The notes: a model not told the origin generated them from the sequence alone. Shown: positions 34,414-42,960, counted from the stretch's first letter. The stretch: 64,000 nucleotides of DNA from Variovorax paradoxus (GCF_030815855.1 NZ_JAUSXG010000001.1:434001-498000); one strand, 5' to 3'. Translations and numbers: made by a program.

Positions 34414-35084
34414 GCCCGGAGGGCGGCCTCTCGCGACGCCGGTGCCTGGGCGGCGCCGTGACGGCGGGCGCCCTCGGGGTGCTGTCGCTGCCGCGGGCCG
34501 CGCTGGCCGGCGCCCAGATCGAAGAGCCGTTGATCGATTCGGTGCGCACCGCGCTGAGTTCGGCCGTCCATAACAAGGCGCCGCCGGTTCCCGAGTTCTC
34601 GAACACGGAGGCCCGTCTCAACTATCTGCGCTGGCTCGGCGAGATGAGCGAGCGCCTCAAGAAGAAAATCGCCGACTGGCCCACGCGCAAGGAATTCCTG
34701 CAGACCGTCTGGTACGAAAGCAAGCGCTCGGGGCTGGACGTGAGCCTGGTGCTGGGGCTCGTGCAGGTCGAGAGCAACTTCCGCAAGTTCGCGGTCTCCA
34801 GCGCCGGTGCCCGCGGCTACATGCAGGTCATGCCGTTCTGGACCCGTGTGATCGGCGACAGCGACCCCGCCAAGCTGTTCCACATGCAGACCAACCTGCG
34901 CTTCGGCTGCGTCATCCTGCGCCACTACCTCGACCGCGAGAACGGTGATCTGTACATGACGCTCGGCCGCTACAACGGCAGCCGCGGCAAGTCGCCGTAT
35001 CCGAACGCCGTGTTCGCGAACCAGCGGCTGTGGGCCTACGACGACAAAGCGCGAGAACGCGAGCGGGACCGTTCGGCAGCCTGA
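34410..35084 (+). CDS. Lytic transglycosylase, SLT domain, twin-arginine-like signal
   Basis: This 224-residue enzyme is predicted to cleave peptidoglycan between MurNAc and GlcNAc. The SLT domain (about 95-205) has the catalytic Glu in [26 protein letters not shown] and the late [16 protein letters not shown]. The N-terminus [26 protein letters not shown] contains an SRRxxL twin-arginine-like motif and an AxA cleavage site, so Tat export is possible. Its ATG overlaps the proS stop (ATGA), so translation is coupled. It is followed by a palindromic repeat and convergent corC-like DNA. Confidence 0.88.
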   Translation: MSPEGGLSRRRCLGGAVTAGALGVLSLPRAALAGAQIEEPLIDSVRTALSSAVHNKAPPVPEFSNTEARLNYLRWLGEMSERLKKKIADWPTRKEFLQTVWYESKRSGLDVSLVLGLVQVESNFRKFAVSSAGARGYMQVMPFWTRVIGDSDPAKLFHMQTNLRFGCVILRHYLDRENGDLYMTLGRYNGSRGKSPYPNAVFANQRLWAYDDKARERERDRSAA

Positions 35085-35132
35085 ATATCTGTTTCAGGAA
35101 TACCGCGAAACCGGCTTTGCCGGGCCGCTGGT

Positions 35133-35192
35133 ATTGCCCCCGGTAGGGGGTTGGCGAAGCGACACGAAGTGCGCGCAGACTGGGGGCGAGCC
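35133..35192. repeat. Comamonadaceae-type palindromic extragenic repeat, copy 2
   Basis: This is the second copy of the element at 15236-15310, in inverse orientation: hairpin GCCCCC-GGTA-GGGGG, then CGACACGAAGTGC (reverse complement of the GCACTTCGTGTCG core) and CTGGGGGCGAGCC. It lies between convergent genes, where a bidirectional hairpin could stop transcription. A small hairpin CCGGC-TTT-GCCGG at 35111-35123 precedes it. Confidence 0.7.
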
Positions 35193-35204
35193 AAGTCTTT
35201 CGAG

Positions 35205-36488
35205 CTAGGTCCTCGTCACCATCACCTGGTCGATCCGGTAGCTGTCGACATCCATCACCTCGAAGGTGTAGCCGCCCCAGCTCACGCTGTCGGTGCGCTT
35301 GGGCACACGGCGCAGCATCACCATCAGGAAACCCGCCAGCGTTTCGTAGTCGTCCGGGTGCGGCAACTCGTCGATGTGCAGCGCGCGCTGCACGTCCTGG
35401 ATCGGCGTGACGCCATCGATCAGCCACGAGTTCTCGTCGCGCCGCACGATCTGCTCCTCGTCAGGCATGGAGACGAGGTCGCCCATCACCGTGCTCATCA
35501 CATCGTTGAGCGTGATGACGCCCACCACCAGGCTGTACTCGTTGACGATGATCGCGAAGTCTTCGTGCGCCTGCTGGAACTGCTCGAGCACTTCGGTCAG
35601 CGAGAGCCGGTCGGGGACGACCAGCGCCTTGTGCAGCGTCAGGCCCTGGTCGAAGGCCAGCGGCTGGCCGCTGAGCACGCGCTGGAACATTTCCTTGGCG
35701 TCGATGTAGCCGAGCACATGGTCGATGTCGCCGTCGCACACCGGATAGGCCGAAAAAGGCTCGGCCACGATGCGCGCCCGCAGCACCGATTCGGGATCGT
35801 CGTGCAGGAACCAGGCGATGCTGTCGCGCGCCGTCATCACGCTGCTGACGAGCCGCGTGTCGAGCTCGAACACATTGGCGATCACCTGCTGCTCGCGGAC
35901 CGCGAGCACGCCCGCGCGCGCACCGGCTTCGGTCATGGCCAGGATGTCGGCCGAGGTGATCTTGTCGTCACGCACCAGCGGCATGCCGAGCAGCTTGAAG
36001 AGCATGTCGGTCGAGCGGGTGAACAGCCACACCAGCGGCTTGAACGTGGTGATCAGCACCAGCATCGGGCCGACCATGCGCACGGCGATGCGCTCCGGGT
36101 CGCTCATGCCGAGTCGCTTGGGGAACAGGTCGGCGAACACCAGGAACACCGCAATGACGATCACGAACGAGCACAGAAAAGCCACGTTCGCCGAAGCCTC
36201 GACGCTGAGCCAGTGCTCGAAGAAGCGCGCGAAGTACGGGCTGAGCGAGCCCTCACCCACCACACCGCCGAGGATCGCCACCGCATTGAGCCCGATCTGC
36301 ACCACGGTAAAGTAATGGCCAGGCTGCTCCTGCACGCGCAGCACGCGCTCGGCGCGCGCGTCGCCCTCGTCGGCCATCTGGCGCAGCCGCAGGCGCCGCG
36401 ACGCGGCAAGGGTGATCTCGGCAAGGGAGAAGAACGCGCTCATCGCGATCAGCAAGATGATGATGAGCAGGCTTTGGGTAAGAGTCAT
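35205..36488 (-). CDS. CorC/HlyC-family membrane protein with CBS domains
   Basis: This 427-residue inner-membrane protein has a DUF21/CNNM transmembrane domain (about 1-190, four helices; SAFFSLAEITLAASRRLRLRQ), two CBS domains (about 215-335; VMTARDSIAWF, IVNEYSLVVGVITLNDVMSTVMG) and a C-terminal transporter-associated (CorC_HlyC) domain (SWLIDGVTPIQDVQRAL, ETLAGFLMVMLRRVP). Relatives include proteins tied to magnesium/cobalt efflux. ATG 36488 (MTLTQSLLIIILLIAMSAFF) gives the usual start. It is separated from the cupin-grxD unit by a terminator. Confidence 0.92.
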   Translation of the reverse strand: MTLTQSLLIIILLIAMSAFFSLAEITLAASRRLRLRQMADEGDARAERVLRVQEQPGHYFTVVQIGLNAVAILGGVVGEGSLSPYFARFFEHWLSVEASANVAFLCSFVIVIAVFLVFADLFPKRLGMSDPERIAVRMVGPMLVLITTFKPLVWLFTRSTDMLFKLLGMPLVRDDKITSADILAMTEAGARAGVLAVREQQVIANVFELDTRLVSSVMTARDSIAWFLHDDPESVLRARIVAEPFSAYPVCDGDIDHVLGYIDAKEMFQRVLSGQPLAFDQGLTLHKALVVPDRLSLTEVLEQFQQAHEDFAIIVNEYSLVVGVITLNDVMSTVMGDLVSMPDEEQIVRRDENSWLIDGVTPIQDVQRALHIDELPHPDDYETLAGFLMVMLRRVPKRTDSVSWGGYTFEVMDVDSYRIDQVMVTRT

Positions 36489-36546
36489 GGTGGCACGTCG
36501 AAGAGTGCCATGGTGCCATGACACGGCGCGCATTCCGGCGACACCG

Positions 36547-36566
36547 CAAAACCGGGCTTGCCCGGC
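36547..36566 (-). terminator. Intrinsic terminator after the hemA-to-cupin unit
   Basis: On the minus strand CCGGGC-AA-GCCCGG is followed by TTTTGC, 11 bp after the cupin stop. It separates the five-gene hemA unit from the corC-like gene. Confidence 0.65.
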
Positions 36567-36576
36567 TCCGCAAAGC

Positions 36577-37080
36577 CTAGACTCCGCCGTGGGGATGGGT
36601 CGGGTCGACCCAGAGTACCGATTCGGGTTTTTCCACGGGCTCGATGTCGAGGTTCACCGCCACGGCCTCGCCATCGCTGCGGCACAGTACGCACTCGAGC
36701 GATTCGGTCGCGCTGGCGTTGATTTCCTGGTGCGGCACGTAGGGCGGCACATAGATGAAGTCGCCCGGACCGGCTTCGGCCGTGAACTCGAGCTTCTCGC
36801 CCCACCGCATGCGGGCCCGGCCGCGCACCACGTAGATCACCGATTCGAGATGCCCATGGTGGTGGGCGCCGGTCTTGGCGTCGGCATGGATGGTGACGGT
36901 GCCGGCCCACAGCTTCTGCGCGCCGACACGCGCGAAATTGATGGCTGCGGCCCGGTTCATGCCCGGCGTCTGCGCGGTATTGACGTCGAGCTGGTTGGCC
37001 GCGATCACGCGCACGCCGTCATGCTTCCAGGCCGGGGCGGACTCGCCGCCGTGCGAGTGGTCTTCGTGGTCGTGGCTCAT
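36577..37080 (-). CDS. Cupin-domain protein
   Basis: This 167-residue single-domain cupin has motif 1 (TGAHHHGHLESVIYVVRGRARMRWG, about 70-94) with metal-ligand histidines and the Glu, and motif 2 (PGDFIYVPPYVPHQEIN, about 105-121). A His-rich N-terminus (MSHDHEDHSHGGE) could bind metal. The reaction is not predictable from sequence. It begins 20 bp after the grxD stop and is probably the last gene of the hemA-prfA-prmC-grxD unit. Confidence 0.88.
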   Translation of the reverse strand: MSHDHEDHSHGGESAPAWKHDGVRVIAANQLDVNTAQTPGMNRAAAINFARVGAQKLWAGTVTIHADAKTGAHHHGHLESVIYVVRGRARMRWGEKLEFTAEAGPGDFIYVPPYVPHQEINASATESLECVLCRSDGEAVAVNLDIEPVEKPESVLWVDPTHPHGGV

Positions 37081-37100
37081 CGAGCGGCCAGCGAAAAAAA

Positions 37101-37430
37101 TCAGCCGGCGTTGCTGCCGCCCAGCACCTGCTGCAGCTCGCCCGACTCGTACATCTCCATCATGATGTCCGAGCCGCCGACGAACTCGCCCTTCACGTAG
37201 AGCTGGGGAATCGTGGGCCAGTTGCTGTATTCCTTGATGCCCTGGCGGATGCCGTCGTCTTCGAGCACGTTGACGGTCTTGAGCGCCTTGGTGTCGACGC
37301 CGACCGCCTTGAGGATCTGGATGGCGCGGCCCGAAAAGCCGCACATCGGAAAGCTCGCGTTGCCCTTCATGAAGAGCACGAGGTCGTTGGTCTTGACGAG
37401 ATCGTCGATGCGTTGTTGAGCGTCGGACAT
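37101..37430 (-). CDS. grxD: Monothiol glutaredoxin (Grx4 family)
   Basis: GrxD binds a [2Fe-2S] cluster and acts in iron-sulfur transfer. The 109-residue protein has the CGFS active site (Cys30, FPMCGFSGRA), the glutathione-binding WPTIPQLYVKGEFVGGSDI and a C-terminal helix. It follows prmC by 31 bp; the hemA-prfA-prmC-grxD order is conserved in betaproteobacteria. Confidence 0.96.
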   Translation of the reverse strand: MSDAQQRIDDLVKTNDLVLFMKGNASFPMCGFSGRAIQILKAVGVDTKALKTVNVLEDDGIRQGIKEYSNWPTIPQLYVKGEFVGGSDIMMEMYESGELQQVLGGSNAG

Positions 37431-37461
37431 GGGAACTCCTGAAAAAGTGGGCTTGGGGGGA

Positions 37462-38307
37462 TTATTTCACCGGGCGCCAGATTCCGCCGGAACAGCGCGC
37501 GATGCCGGCAAGGTCGTCGCGGCTTTGAACCTCCGAGAAACCTCGCGTTTCCAGCAGCCGGCGCACGGCGGGGGCCTGGTCGTGGCCGTGCTCCAGCAGC
37601 AGCCAGCCGCCTTCCTCGAGGTGGGAAGGGGCGTGCTGCACGATCTGGCGAATGTCGTCGAGCCCGTCGGTACCCGCGACAAGCGCTGCCGAGGGCTCGT
37701 GCTGCAGCGCGGGCAGGTGCGGGTCGTCGGCGGCGATATACGGCGGATTGCTGGCGATGACCGCGTAGCCGCCGGCAGCGCCGTCCAGCCAATGGGCCTG
37801 GGCGAAACGCACCGCCAGGCGCAGGCGCTGCGAATTGGCCTCGGCGACGGCCAGCGCATCGGCGCTGGCATCGACCGCATCGACCTGGGCATCGGGGCGC
37901 GCGTGCTGCAGGGCCAGCGCGATCGCGCCGCTGCCCGTGCCGAGGTCGAGCACGCGCGGGGCTTCATGACCCTCGAGGCACTGCAAGGCCCAATCGACCA
38001 GCGTTTCGGTATCCGGACGCGGCACCAGCACCCGGGCATCCACCTGCAGGGTCAGGCCGTGAAACTCTTTTTCGCCGAGCAGGTAGGCCACGGGTTCACC
38101 CGTCAGCCGGCGCGACAGTTGCGCCGCGAGCGCGGCCCACGCCGGGTCGGAAATGGCATCGGTGTCGTGTGCCAGCAGCCACGCCCGGTCGTGCGGCGCG
38201 CGGCCGAGCGTGTGCAGCAGCAGCAACTGGGCGTCGAGCTTGTCGACACCCAGCGCCACCGCCGCGGCCAGCGCCTGCGCTACGGTGAGCGGCGTGGCGG
38301 CAGTCAT
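37462..38307 (-). CDS. prmC: Peptide-chain-release-factor glutamine N5-methyltransferase PrmC
   Basis: PrmC methylates the Gln of the GGQ motif in release factors. The 281-residue protein has an N-terminal helical domain, the SAM motif VLDLGTGSGAIALAL (119-133) and the catalytic NPPY (187-190). It lies 2 bp downstream of its substrate gene prfA. The ATG at 38307 gives a normal length; the long open frame upstream is prfA in another frame. Confidence 0.96.
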   Translation of the reverse strand: MTAATPLTVAQALAAAVALGVDKLDAQLLLLHTLGRAPHDRAWLLAHDTDAISDPAWAALAAQLSRRLTGEPVAYLLGEKEFHGLTLQVDARVLVPRPDTETLVDWALQCLEGHEAPRVLDLGTGSGAIALALQHARPDAQVDAVDASADALAVAEANSQRLRLAVRFAQAHWLDGAAGGYAVIASNPPYIAADDPHLPALQHEPSAALVAGTDGLDDIRQIVQHAPSHLEEGGWLLLEHGHDQAPAVRRLLETRGFSEVQSRDDLAGIARCSGGIWRPVK

Positions 38308-38309
38308 CG

Positions 38310-39398
38310 TCACGCCGGCAGGCTCGACTCGAGCTCGGCCAGCTGCTCGGCCTCGCGTGCGGCGCGCAGCGCGTCCAGCACGTCGCCCAGGTCGCCTTCC
38401 ATGATCGCCAGCAGCTTGTAGAGGGTGAGATTGATGCGGTGGTCGGTGAGCCGGCCCTGCGGAAAGTTGTAGGTGCGGATGCGGTCCGAGCGGTCGCCGC
38501 TGCCGATCAGGCCCTTGCGCATGGCGGCGTCCTTGGCGGCGCGCTCGCTGCGCTCCTTCTCCTGGATGCGCGCCGACAGCACCTGCAGCGCCTTGGCCTT
38601 GTTGCGGTGCTGGCTGCGGTCGTCCTGGCACTCGGCCACGATGCCCGTGGGAATGTGCGTGATGCGCACGGCCGAATCGGTCTTGTTGATGTGCTGTCCG
38701 CCGGCGCCGCTCGCGCGGTAGGTGTCGATGCGCAGGTCGGCCGGGTTGATCTGCACCGCCACGGTTTCGTCGGGCTCGGCGAGCACGGCCACCGTGCAGG
38801 CGCTGGTGTGGATGCGGCCCTGCGTCTCGGTGGCCGGCACGCGCTGCACGCGGTGGCCGCCCGATTCGAAGCGCAGCTTGCCGAAGACGTCGTCGCCGAC
38901 GATGCGGATCACCACTTCCTTGTAGCCGCCGAGTTCGCTCGCGCTCTCGCTCACGACCTCGCAACGCAGGCCGGCGCGCTCGCAATAGCGCGTGTACATG
39001 CGCAGCAGGTCGCCCGCGAACAGCGCCGATTCGTCGCCGCCCGTGCCGGCGCGGATTTCCATGAAGGCGTTGCGCGCGTCGTCCGGGTCCTTGGGCAGCA
39101 GCAGGCGCTGCAGCTCTTCCTCGAACTGCGTCAACTCGGCCTCGGCCCCCGCGATTTCTTCCCGGGCCATCTCGGCCATGTCGGGGTCGTCGAGCATCTC
39201 GCGCGCGCCGGCGATGTCGGCTTCGCGCTGCCTGTAGCGCTCGTAGCGGCCCGCGATCTGCGTGATTTCGGCATGCTCGCGCGAGATGGTGCGGTATTGC
39301 GCCATGTCGCTCATGATGTCTTCGCGCGACAGCAGGAAGTCGAGTTCGCCGAGGCGCTGCGCGTAGCGCTCGAGTTGGTGGCGCAGAAAAGGTTTCAC
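38310..39398 (-). CDS. prfA: Peptide chain release factor 1 (GTG start)
   Basis: RF1 ends translation at UAA and UAG. The 362-residue protein has the PxT-type stop recognition region, the catalytic GGQ ([17 protein letters not shown]) and the [17 protein letters not shown] motif. No ATG fits the conserved start; the family sequence [22 protein letters not shown] begins at a GTG at 39398, so I use it. hemA ends 99 bp upstream. prmC follows after 2 bp. Confidence 0.95.
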   Translation of the reverse strand: MKPFLRHQLERYAQRLGELDFLLSREDIMSDMAQYRTISREHAEITQIAGRYERYRQREADIAGAREMLDDPDMAEMAREEIAGAEAELTQFEEELQRLLLPKDPDDARNAFMEIRAGTGGDESALFAGDLLRMYTRYCERAGLRCEVVSESASELGGYKEVVIRIVGDDVFGKLRFESGGHRVQRVPATETQGRIHTSACTVAVLAEPDETVAVQINPADLRIDTYRASGAGGQHINKTDSAVRITHIPTGIVAECQDDRSQHRNKAKALQVLSARIQEKERSERAAKDAAMRKGLIGSGDRSDRIRTYNFPQGRLTDHRINLTLYKLLAIMEGDLGDVLDALRAAREAEQLAELESSLPA

Positions 39399-39497
39399 GT
39401 CGAAAAAGGGCCGAAGAAGAAGGAGGGAGCGCGGCTCGCGGCGGCAAGGCGCGGAATGGCCGCGGCAACAGGCCAGGGCCGGCGGCGGCAAGCGTCG

Positions 39498-40769
39498 CTA
39501 ACGCTCTTTGCGCAGGAAGAGCCGCGAAATCGTCTGGGCCGTGTGCTCGCGCGAAGCCGCATCGCCCGCATGCAGCTCGGCCAGCGCGCCGTGCAGCATT
39601 TTCTGCGTGAGTCCGCGCGACATGGCTTCGAGCACCGCGTCGATCGGCTCGCCCTTTGCCAGCAGCTTGCGTGCGCGGGCCATCTCGGCCGCGCGCCATT
39701 CGTCGGTCTGCGCATTGAGCTGCTGGATCAGCGGCACCGTGCCGCGCTGGCCCAGCCAGTGCATGAAGCTCTGCACGCCGGCGTCGATGATGACTTCGGC
39801 CTGGGCCACCGCGGCCTGCCGGTTGGCGTGGCCCTGCTGCACCACCTGGGCGAGATCGTCCACGGTGTAGAGATAGATGTCTTCGAGCGCCTTCACCTCG
39901 GGCTCGATGTCGCGCGGAACCGCCAGGTCGACCATGAACATCGGGCGGTGCTTGCGGGCCTTGAGGGCACGTTCGACGGCGCCCAGGCCGATGATCGGCA
40001 GCGTGCTCGCGGTGCAGCTCACCACGATGTCGAATTCGGCCAGCCGGCTCGGCAGGTCAGCCAGCCGCATCGCCTCGCCGCCGAAGCGCGAGGCCAGCTT
40101 TTCGCCGCGTTCGAGCGTGCGGTTGGCAATGGCGATCGACTTCGGGTCCTTGGCCGCGAAATGCGTGGCGGCCAGGTCAATCATTTCGCCGGCGCCCACG
40201 AACAGCACGCGCGTCTGGTGCAGGTCTTCGAAGAGCTGTCCGGCCAGCCGAACTGCCGCGGCCGCCATGCTGATCGAATGCGCGCCGATTTCGGTGGCGG
40301 TACGCACCTCTTTCGCCACCGCGAAAGAGCGCTGGAACAATTGGTTGAGCGTGCTGCCGAGCGCACCCGCGGTCTCGGCCGCGCGCACGGCGTCTTTCAT
40401 CTGGCCGAGGATCTGCGCTTCGCCGAGCACCATCGAATCGAGCCCGCTCGCCACGCGGAACGCATGGCGAGCGGCCTCGTCGTCATGCAGCGTGTAGGCG
40501 TGCGAGCGCAGCAGCGCCGGCGCCACGCCGCCGTTCTCGGCCAGCCAGCCGACCGTGTGGTCGAGCGCGGCGTGCTCGGCGGCGCAATAGATCTCGGTGC
40601 GGTTGCAGGTCGAGATGATCGCGGCCTCGACCTGCGGATGGCGGCCGGTGGCGAACGAATTGCGCAGACTCTGCAGCGTGGGCGCCAGCTGATCGAGCGC
40701 GAACGCGAAACGACCGCGCAGGTCGAGCGGCGCGGTCGTGTGGTTCAACCCGAGGGTCCAGACTGACAT
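39498..40769 (-). CDS. hemA: Glutamyl-tRNA reductase
   Basis: HemA reduces glutamyl-tRNA to glutamate-1-semialdehyde, the committed step of tetrapyrrole synthesis. The 423-residue protein begins [20 protein letters not shown] and has the active Cys55 ([11 protein letters not shown]), the [12 protein letters not shown] substrate region, the NADPH-binding [15 protein letters not shown] and the C-terminal dimer domain. A ribosome site CAGGAG precedes ATG by 5 bases and overlaps a hairpin (40772-40796) that could hide it. Confidence 0.97.
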   Translation of the reverse strand: MSVWTLGLNHTTAPLDLRGRFAFALDQLAPTLQSLRNSFATGRHPQVEAAIISTCNRTEIYCAAEHAALDHTVGWLAENGGVAPALLRSHAYTLHDDEAARHAFRVASGLDSMVLGEAQILGQMKDAVRAAETAGALGSTLNQLFQRSFAVAKEVRTATEIGAHSISMAAAAVRLAGQLFEDLHQTRVLFVGAGEMIDLAATHFAAKDPKSIAIANRTLERGEKLASRFGGEAMRLADLPSRLAEFDIVVSCTASTLPIIGLGAVERALKARKHRPMFMVDLAVPRDIEPEVKALEDIYLYTVDDLAQVVQQGHANRQAAVAQAEVIIDAGVQSFMHWLGQRGTVPLIQQLNAQTDEWRAAEMARARKLLAKGEPIDAVLEAMSRGLTQKMLHGALAELHAGDAASREHTAQTISRLFLRKER

Positions 40770-40771
40770 AT

Positions 40772-40796
40772 CTCCTGATTATAAAATCAGCAGGAG
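40772..40796 (-). promoter_or_regulatory. Hairpin and -10-like element over the hemA ribosome site
   Basis: On the minus strand CTCCTGCTGATT-TTAT-AATCAGGAG can fold so that the hemA Shine-Dalgarno (CAGGAG) is paired. The same AT patch holds a perfect TATAAT (40778-40783, minus strand) and, on the plus strand, TATAAA. If that TATAAT were the hemA -10, the transcript would start at the ATG without the ribosome site; so it more likely serves another purpose or the hairpin acts on a longer leader. Confidence 0.4.
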
Positions 40797-40841
40797 CTAT
40801 GCGGCGGCCGAAGGGTTTGCCGTGTAATCAGCAAAACCAGA

Positions 40842-40867
40842 AAGGGCGCCGCGAGCGCCCTTGCTTT
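40842..40867 (+). terminator. Hairpin with short T-tract in the hemA/40909 divergent gap
   Basis: AAGGGCGC-CGCGA-GCGCCCTT (8-bp stem) followed by GCTTT. On the plus strand it lies 42 bp before the small membrane-protein gene and downstream of no gene, so it would act as a leader attenuator or as the end of a short RNA starting near 40790. Confidence 0.5.
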
Positions 40868-40908
40868 ATCTGGCGGGCCTCCGTCCCTCTCTTCCCCCTT
40901 TCTCCCTC

Positions 40909-41187
40909 ATGTCCCTGCTGGATCTCCTCAACCACCTGCTCAATTTCGTGGCGCCTGCCCTGGCCGTCGGCTTCCTGTGTGCGCTGATGGGTCGGGTTTT
41001 CGTCCGCAGGGCGGCCGGGGTACCCAGCTGGTGGATTCAGGGGGCAATCAACGCCGGTGTGGGCGCGCTGGTGCTTCTGGGCGGCTTGGTCTTTTTTGGT
41101 CGTGATGGCGCGATGGCCACCTACGCGGCGCTCGTGTTGGCTTGCGGTACAAGCCAATGGTGGGTGTCGGGCGCTTGGCGAGGGTAG
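40909..41187 (+). CDS. Small membrane protein of unknown function
   Basis: I do not recognise a named family. The 92-residue protein has about three hydrophobic segments (LLNFVAPALAVGFLCALMG, INAGVGALVLLGGLVFFG, MATYAALVLACGTSQWW), with a basic loop (RVFVRRAAGVPSWW) between the first and second. It is probably an inner-membrane protein. ATG 40909 is preceded not by a Shine-Dalgarno but by a polypyrimidine tract of about 31 bases. An in-frame TTG at 40861 is a less likely start. It is divergent from hemA. Confidence 0.65.
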   Translation: MSLLDLLNHLLNFVAPALAVGFLCALMGRVFVRRAAGVPSWWIQGAINAGVGALVLLGGLVFFGRDGAMATYAALVLACGTSQWWVSGAWRG

Positions 41188-41232
41188 ACGCGGCGCACGA
41201 CAACGCACGATCTGCGTGTCAATATGTTACTT

Positions 41233-41250
41233 CGGTTAATATATTAATCG
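41233..41250. promoter_or_regulatory. AT-rich palindrome upstream of the Crp/Fnr-type regulator
   Basis: CGGTTAATATATTAATCG is an 18-bp palindrome with one mismatched pair and a perfect TTAATATATTAA core, about 90 bp before the regulator start in a strongly AT-rich patch. It does not match the FNR (TTGAT-N4-ATCAA) or CRP consensus. It may be the regulator's own operator or part of its promoter. Confidence 0.4.
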
Positions 41251-41339
41251 GGGCGGTAATTTGTCACACTTGAGAACGGGAAGAGTTACAGGCAAACCGC
41301 CTTAAGCATGCGTGGCAAGGCGGCCCATGGACGGAATCG

Positions 41340-42110
41340 ATGTATTTGCATCCTCTTATTGCCAGCGTTCCCCCCGATGAGCGGGCCGCCTTTGTCCAGC
41401 GCATCGAACTTCGTTCCTACCGGCGCAACGAAGTCGTGCTGGGTGCGGATGAGTGGACCGACCGCGTGTACTGCGTCGCCACGGGCCTGCTGCGGGTGGT
41501 CGTGCAAGGCAGTGAAGACAGCGGCGACGTCACCACCGACTTCATCCGGCAGGACGACATCTTCCTGAATTCCGCGCTCGTCGACGAGCGCTACCAGCCC
41601 GGCGCCACATTGGTCGCGGCATTGCCCACCTCCCTTTACCTGGTGCCGACGCTCGAATTGCGGGCCCTGTGCGACCGGTTCCCCGCGGTGACGATGGGGC
41701 TGCTCGAGGTCGTGATGAAGCGCACGACGGTGCTGCGCAGGCAGATCAGGCAGATTTCATCGGCCTCGTCCGAACGGCTCATCAGCCGCATCCTGCATGA
41801 GCTCACCGTGCTGGCCCCGGGTACCGGTGGCGGCTACGACAAGCGCATCACGCAATCGGTCATCGCCTCTTATTCGGGGCTGTCCAGAATGCAGGTCAAC
41901 AAGACCATGCGCGACCTGGAGCGCCGCGGCCTGGTCAGGCGGGACGAGCACGGGGTCTACGTTCCGCCGCATTTCGCGTCGTCGGACTTCCAGGAGCTTC
42001 CTCCGGGCGAGCCGATGCCGCCCGCGAACCCGCCCGGCGAGGTGGATCCATCGTTTTTCTCGGAACTGTTCGAGGCGCCGCCCAAGTCGGGCAAGCCCCG
42101 CAAGGGTTGA
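41340..42110 (+). CDS. Crp/Fnr-family transcriptional regulator
   Basis: This 256-residue protein has an N-terminal cyclic-nucleotide-binding-like beta barrel (about 10-120; ELRSYRRNEVVLGADEWTDRVYCVATGLLRVVV), a dimer helix (LLEVVMKRTTVLRRQIRQI) and a winged helix-turn-helix (ITQSVIASYSGLSRMQVNKTMRDLERRGLVRRDEHGVYV). It lacks FNR-type N-terminal cysteines and the CRP cAMP-pocket GEL(G)xxxx(S)AR pattern, so its signal is unknown. A Pro-rich tail of about 45 residues follows the HTH. It precedes the flagellar flgN/flgM genes (convergent), which raises the possibility of a motility role. Confidence 0.85.
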   Translation: MYLHPLIASVPPDERAAFVQRIELRSYRRNEVVLGADEWTDRVYCVATGLLRVVVQGSEDSGDVTTDFIRQDDIFLNSALVDERYQPGATLVAALPTSLYLVPTLELRALCDRFPAVTMGLLEVVMKRTTVLRRQIRQISSASSERLISRILHELTVLAPGTGGGYDKRITQSVIASYSGLSRMQVNKTMRDLERRGLVRRDEHGVYVPPHFASSDFQELPPGEPMPPANPPGEVDPSFFSELFEAPPKSGKPRKG

Positions 42111-42155
42111 CGCGGCCGCGGCCGGGAGATGTCCGCAGATGCCGGCAGATGCCCG

Positions 42156-42602
42156 CTAACCCACTGCCAGCCGGGTTCCCGCGCCGCTGGCGGCTTTGCG
42201 GATCCCGTCCGGCCCATAGAAGGGCTGCGCGCTGGCCTGCAGGTAGTGCAGCGCGTTCTGCGTGAAATCCAGCTGGCTGTACACCATCGATCCGTTGCGG
42301 CGGTTGTCGGCCCTGGCTTGCTGCGCAAGCTCCACCAGAGCCCCCCAGGCCGCGAGCGAGGCTTTGCCGTCGGCTGCGGCGGCCGCTTCGGCGCCCGAAC
42401 GGCCGGGCTCGAAGCCTCGTGCCACCTGGGCTGCCTCGCGGGCCTGGTCGAGTGCCGCCATGCGGTCGAGCAGACCGGTCTTGCGCTCCGTCAGACGCGG
42501 CAGTTCCGTGAAGCGGCCGTTCTTCATGGCATCTGCTTCCTGGTCGAGCACAGACAGGAATTCCTCGATGCAGGCTTTCTCGGCCAACAGGTGAACCAGC
42601 AT
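42156..42602 (-). CDS. flgN: Flagellar export chaperone FlgN
   Basis: FlgN is the cytoplasmic chaperone for hook-filament junction proteins FlgK and FlgL. The 148-residue, mostly helical protein fits FlgN in length and pattern (LLAEKACIEEFLSVLDQEADAMKNGRFTELPRLTERKTGLLDRMAAL). It follows flgM by 5 bp, the standard flgMN pair, and shares the sigma-28 promoter. Its client gene flgK lies at the far end of the window. Confidence 0.88.
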   Translation of the reverse strand: MLVHLLAEKACIEEFLSVLDQEADAMKNGRFTELPRLTERKTGLLDRMAALDQAREAAQVARGFEPGRSGAEAAAAADGKASLAAWGALVELAQQARADNRRNGSMVYSQLDFTQNALHYLQASAQPFYGPDGIRKAASGAGTRLAVG

Positions 42603-42607
42603 GGCGT

Positions 42608-42907
42608 CTACAGCTTTCCGTTTTCGTCCAGCAGTTCGCGCACGCTGCTCAGCAGGCCGCGAGCGATCCGCTCGGGATGGATTTCATAGCGCCCGGCCCG
42701 GATGTCCTCGCGGATCGCGGCCACGCGCGCTGCATCGAAGTCGGCGTTGGGTGCGTCGGGCAGCGAATGCACCTGGCCGCCCGACGAGAGCTGCACCACG
42801 TCCTTGCCGCCCTGGGCGGCTGCGGTGCCGCTGGCTGGCGATGACGATGCGCCCTTGTTCGTTCGGGTGAGCAGTGTGGCCGAAGGGGCGGATGGATCGA
42901 TTTTCAA
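42608..42907 (-). CDS. flgM: Anti-sigma-28 factor FlgM
   Basis: FlgM holds FliA inactive until the hook is complete and is then exported. The 99-residue protein has a disordered Ser/Ala-rich N-half and the FliA-binding C-half (DFDAARVAAIREDIRAGRYEIHPERIARGLLSSVREL). It starts MKIDPS and is preceded by a near-consensus sigma-28 promoter, giving the usual feedback loop. flgA lies just upstream. Confidence 0.92.
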   Translation of the reverse strand: MKIDPSAPSATLLTRTNKGASSSPASGTAAAQGGKDVVQLSSGGQVHSLPDAPNADFDAARVAAIREDIRAGRYEIHPERIARGLLSSVRELLDENGKL

Positions 42908-42933
42908 GATGGTTCCTCAAAGGGCTGCCTTGT

Positions 42934-42960
42934 GTATCGGCAGTTCGGACCGAAACTTTA
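42934..42960 (-). promoter_or_regulatory. Sigma-28 (FliA) promoter of flgMN
   Basis: On the minus strand TAAAGTTT (42953-42960), an 11-base spacer and GCCGATAC (42934-42941) match the FliA consensus TAAAGTTT-N11-GCCGATAA at all but one position. It lies between flgA and flgM, 26 bp before the flgM start. Confidence 0.9.
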
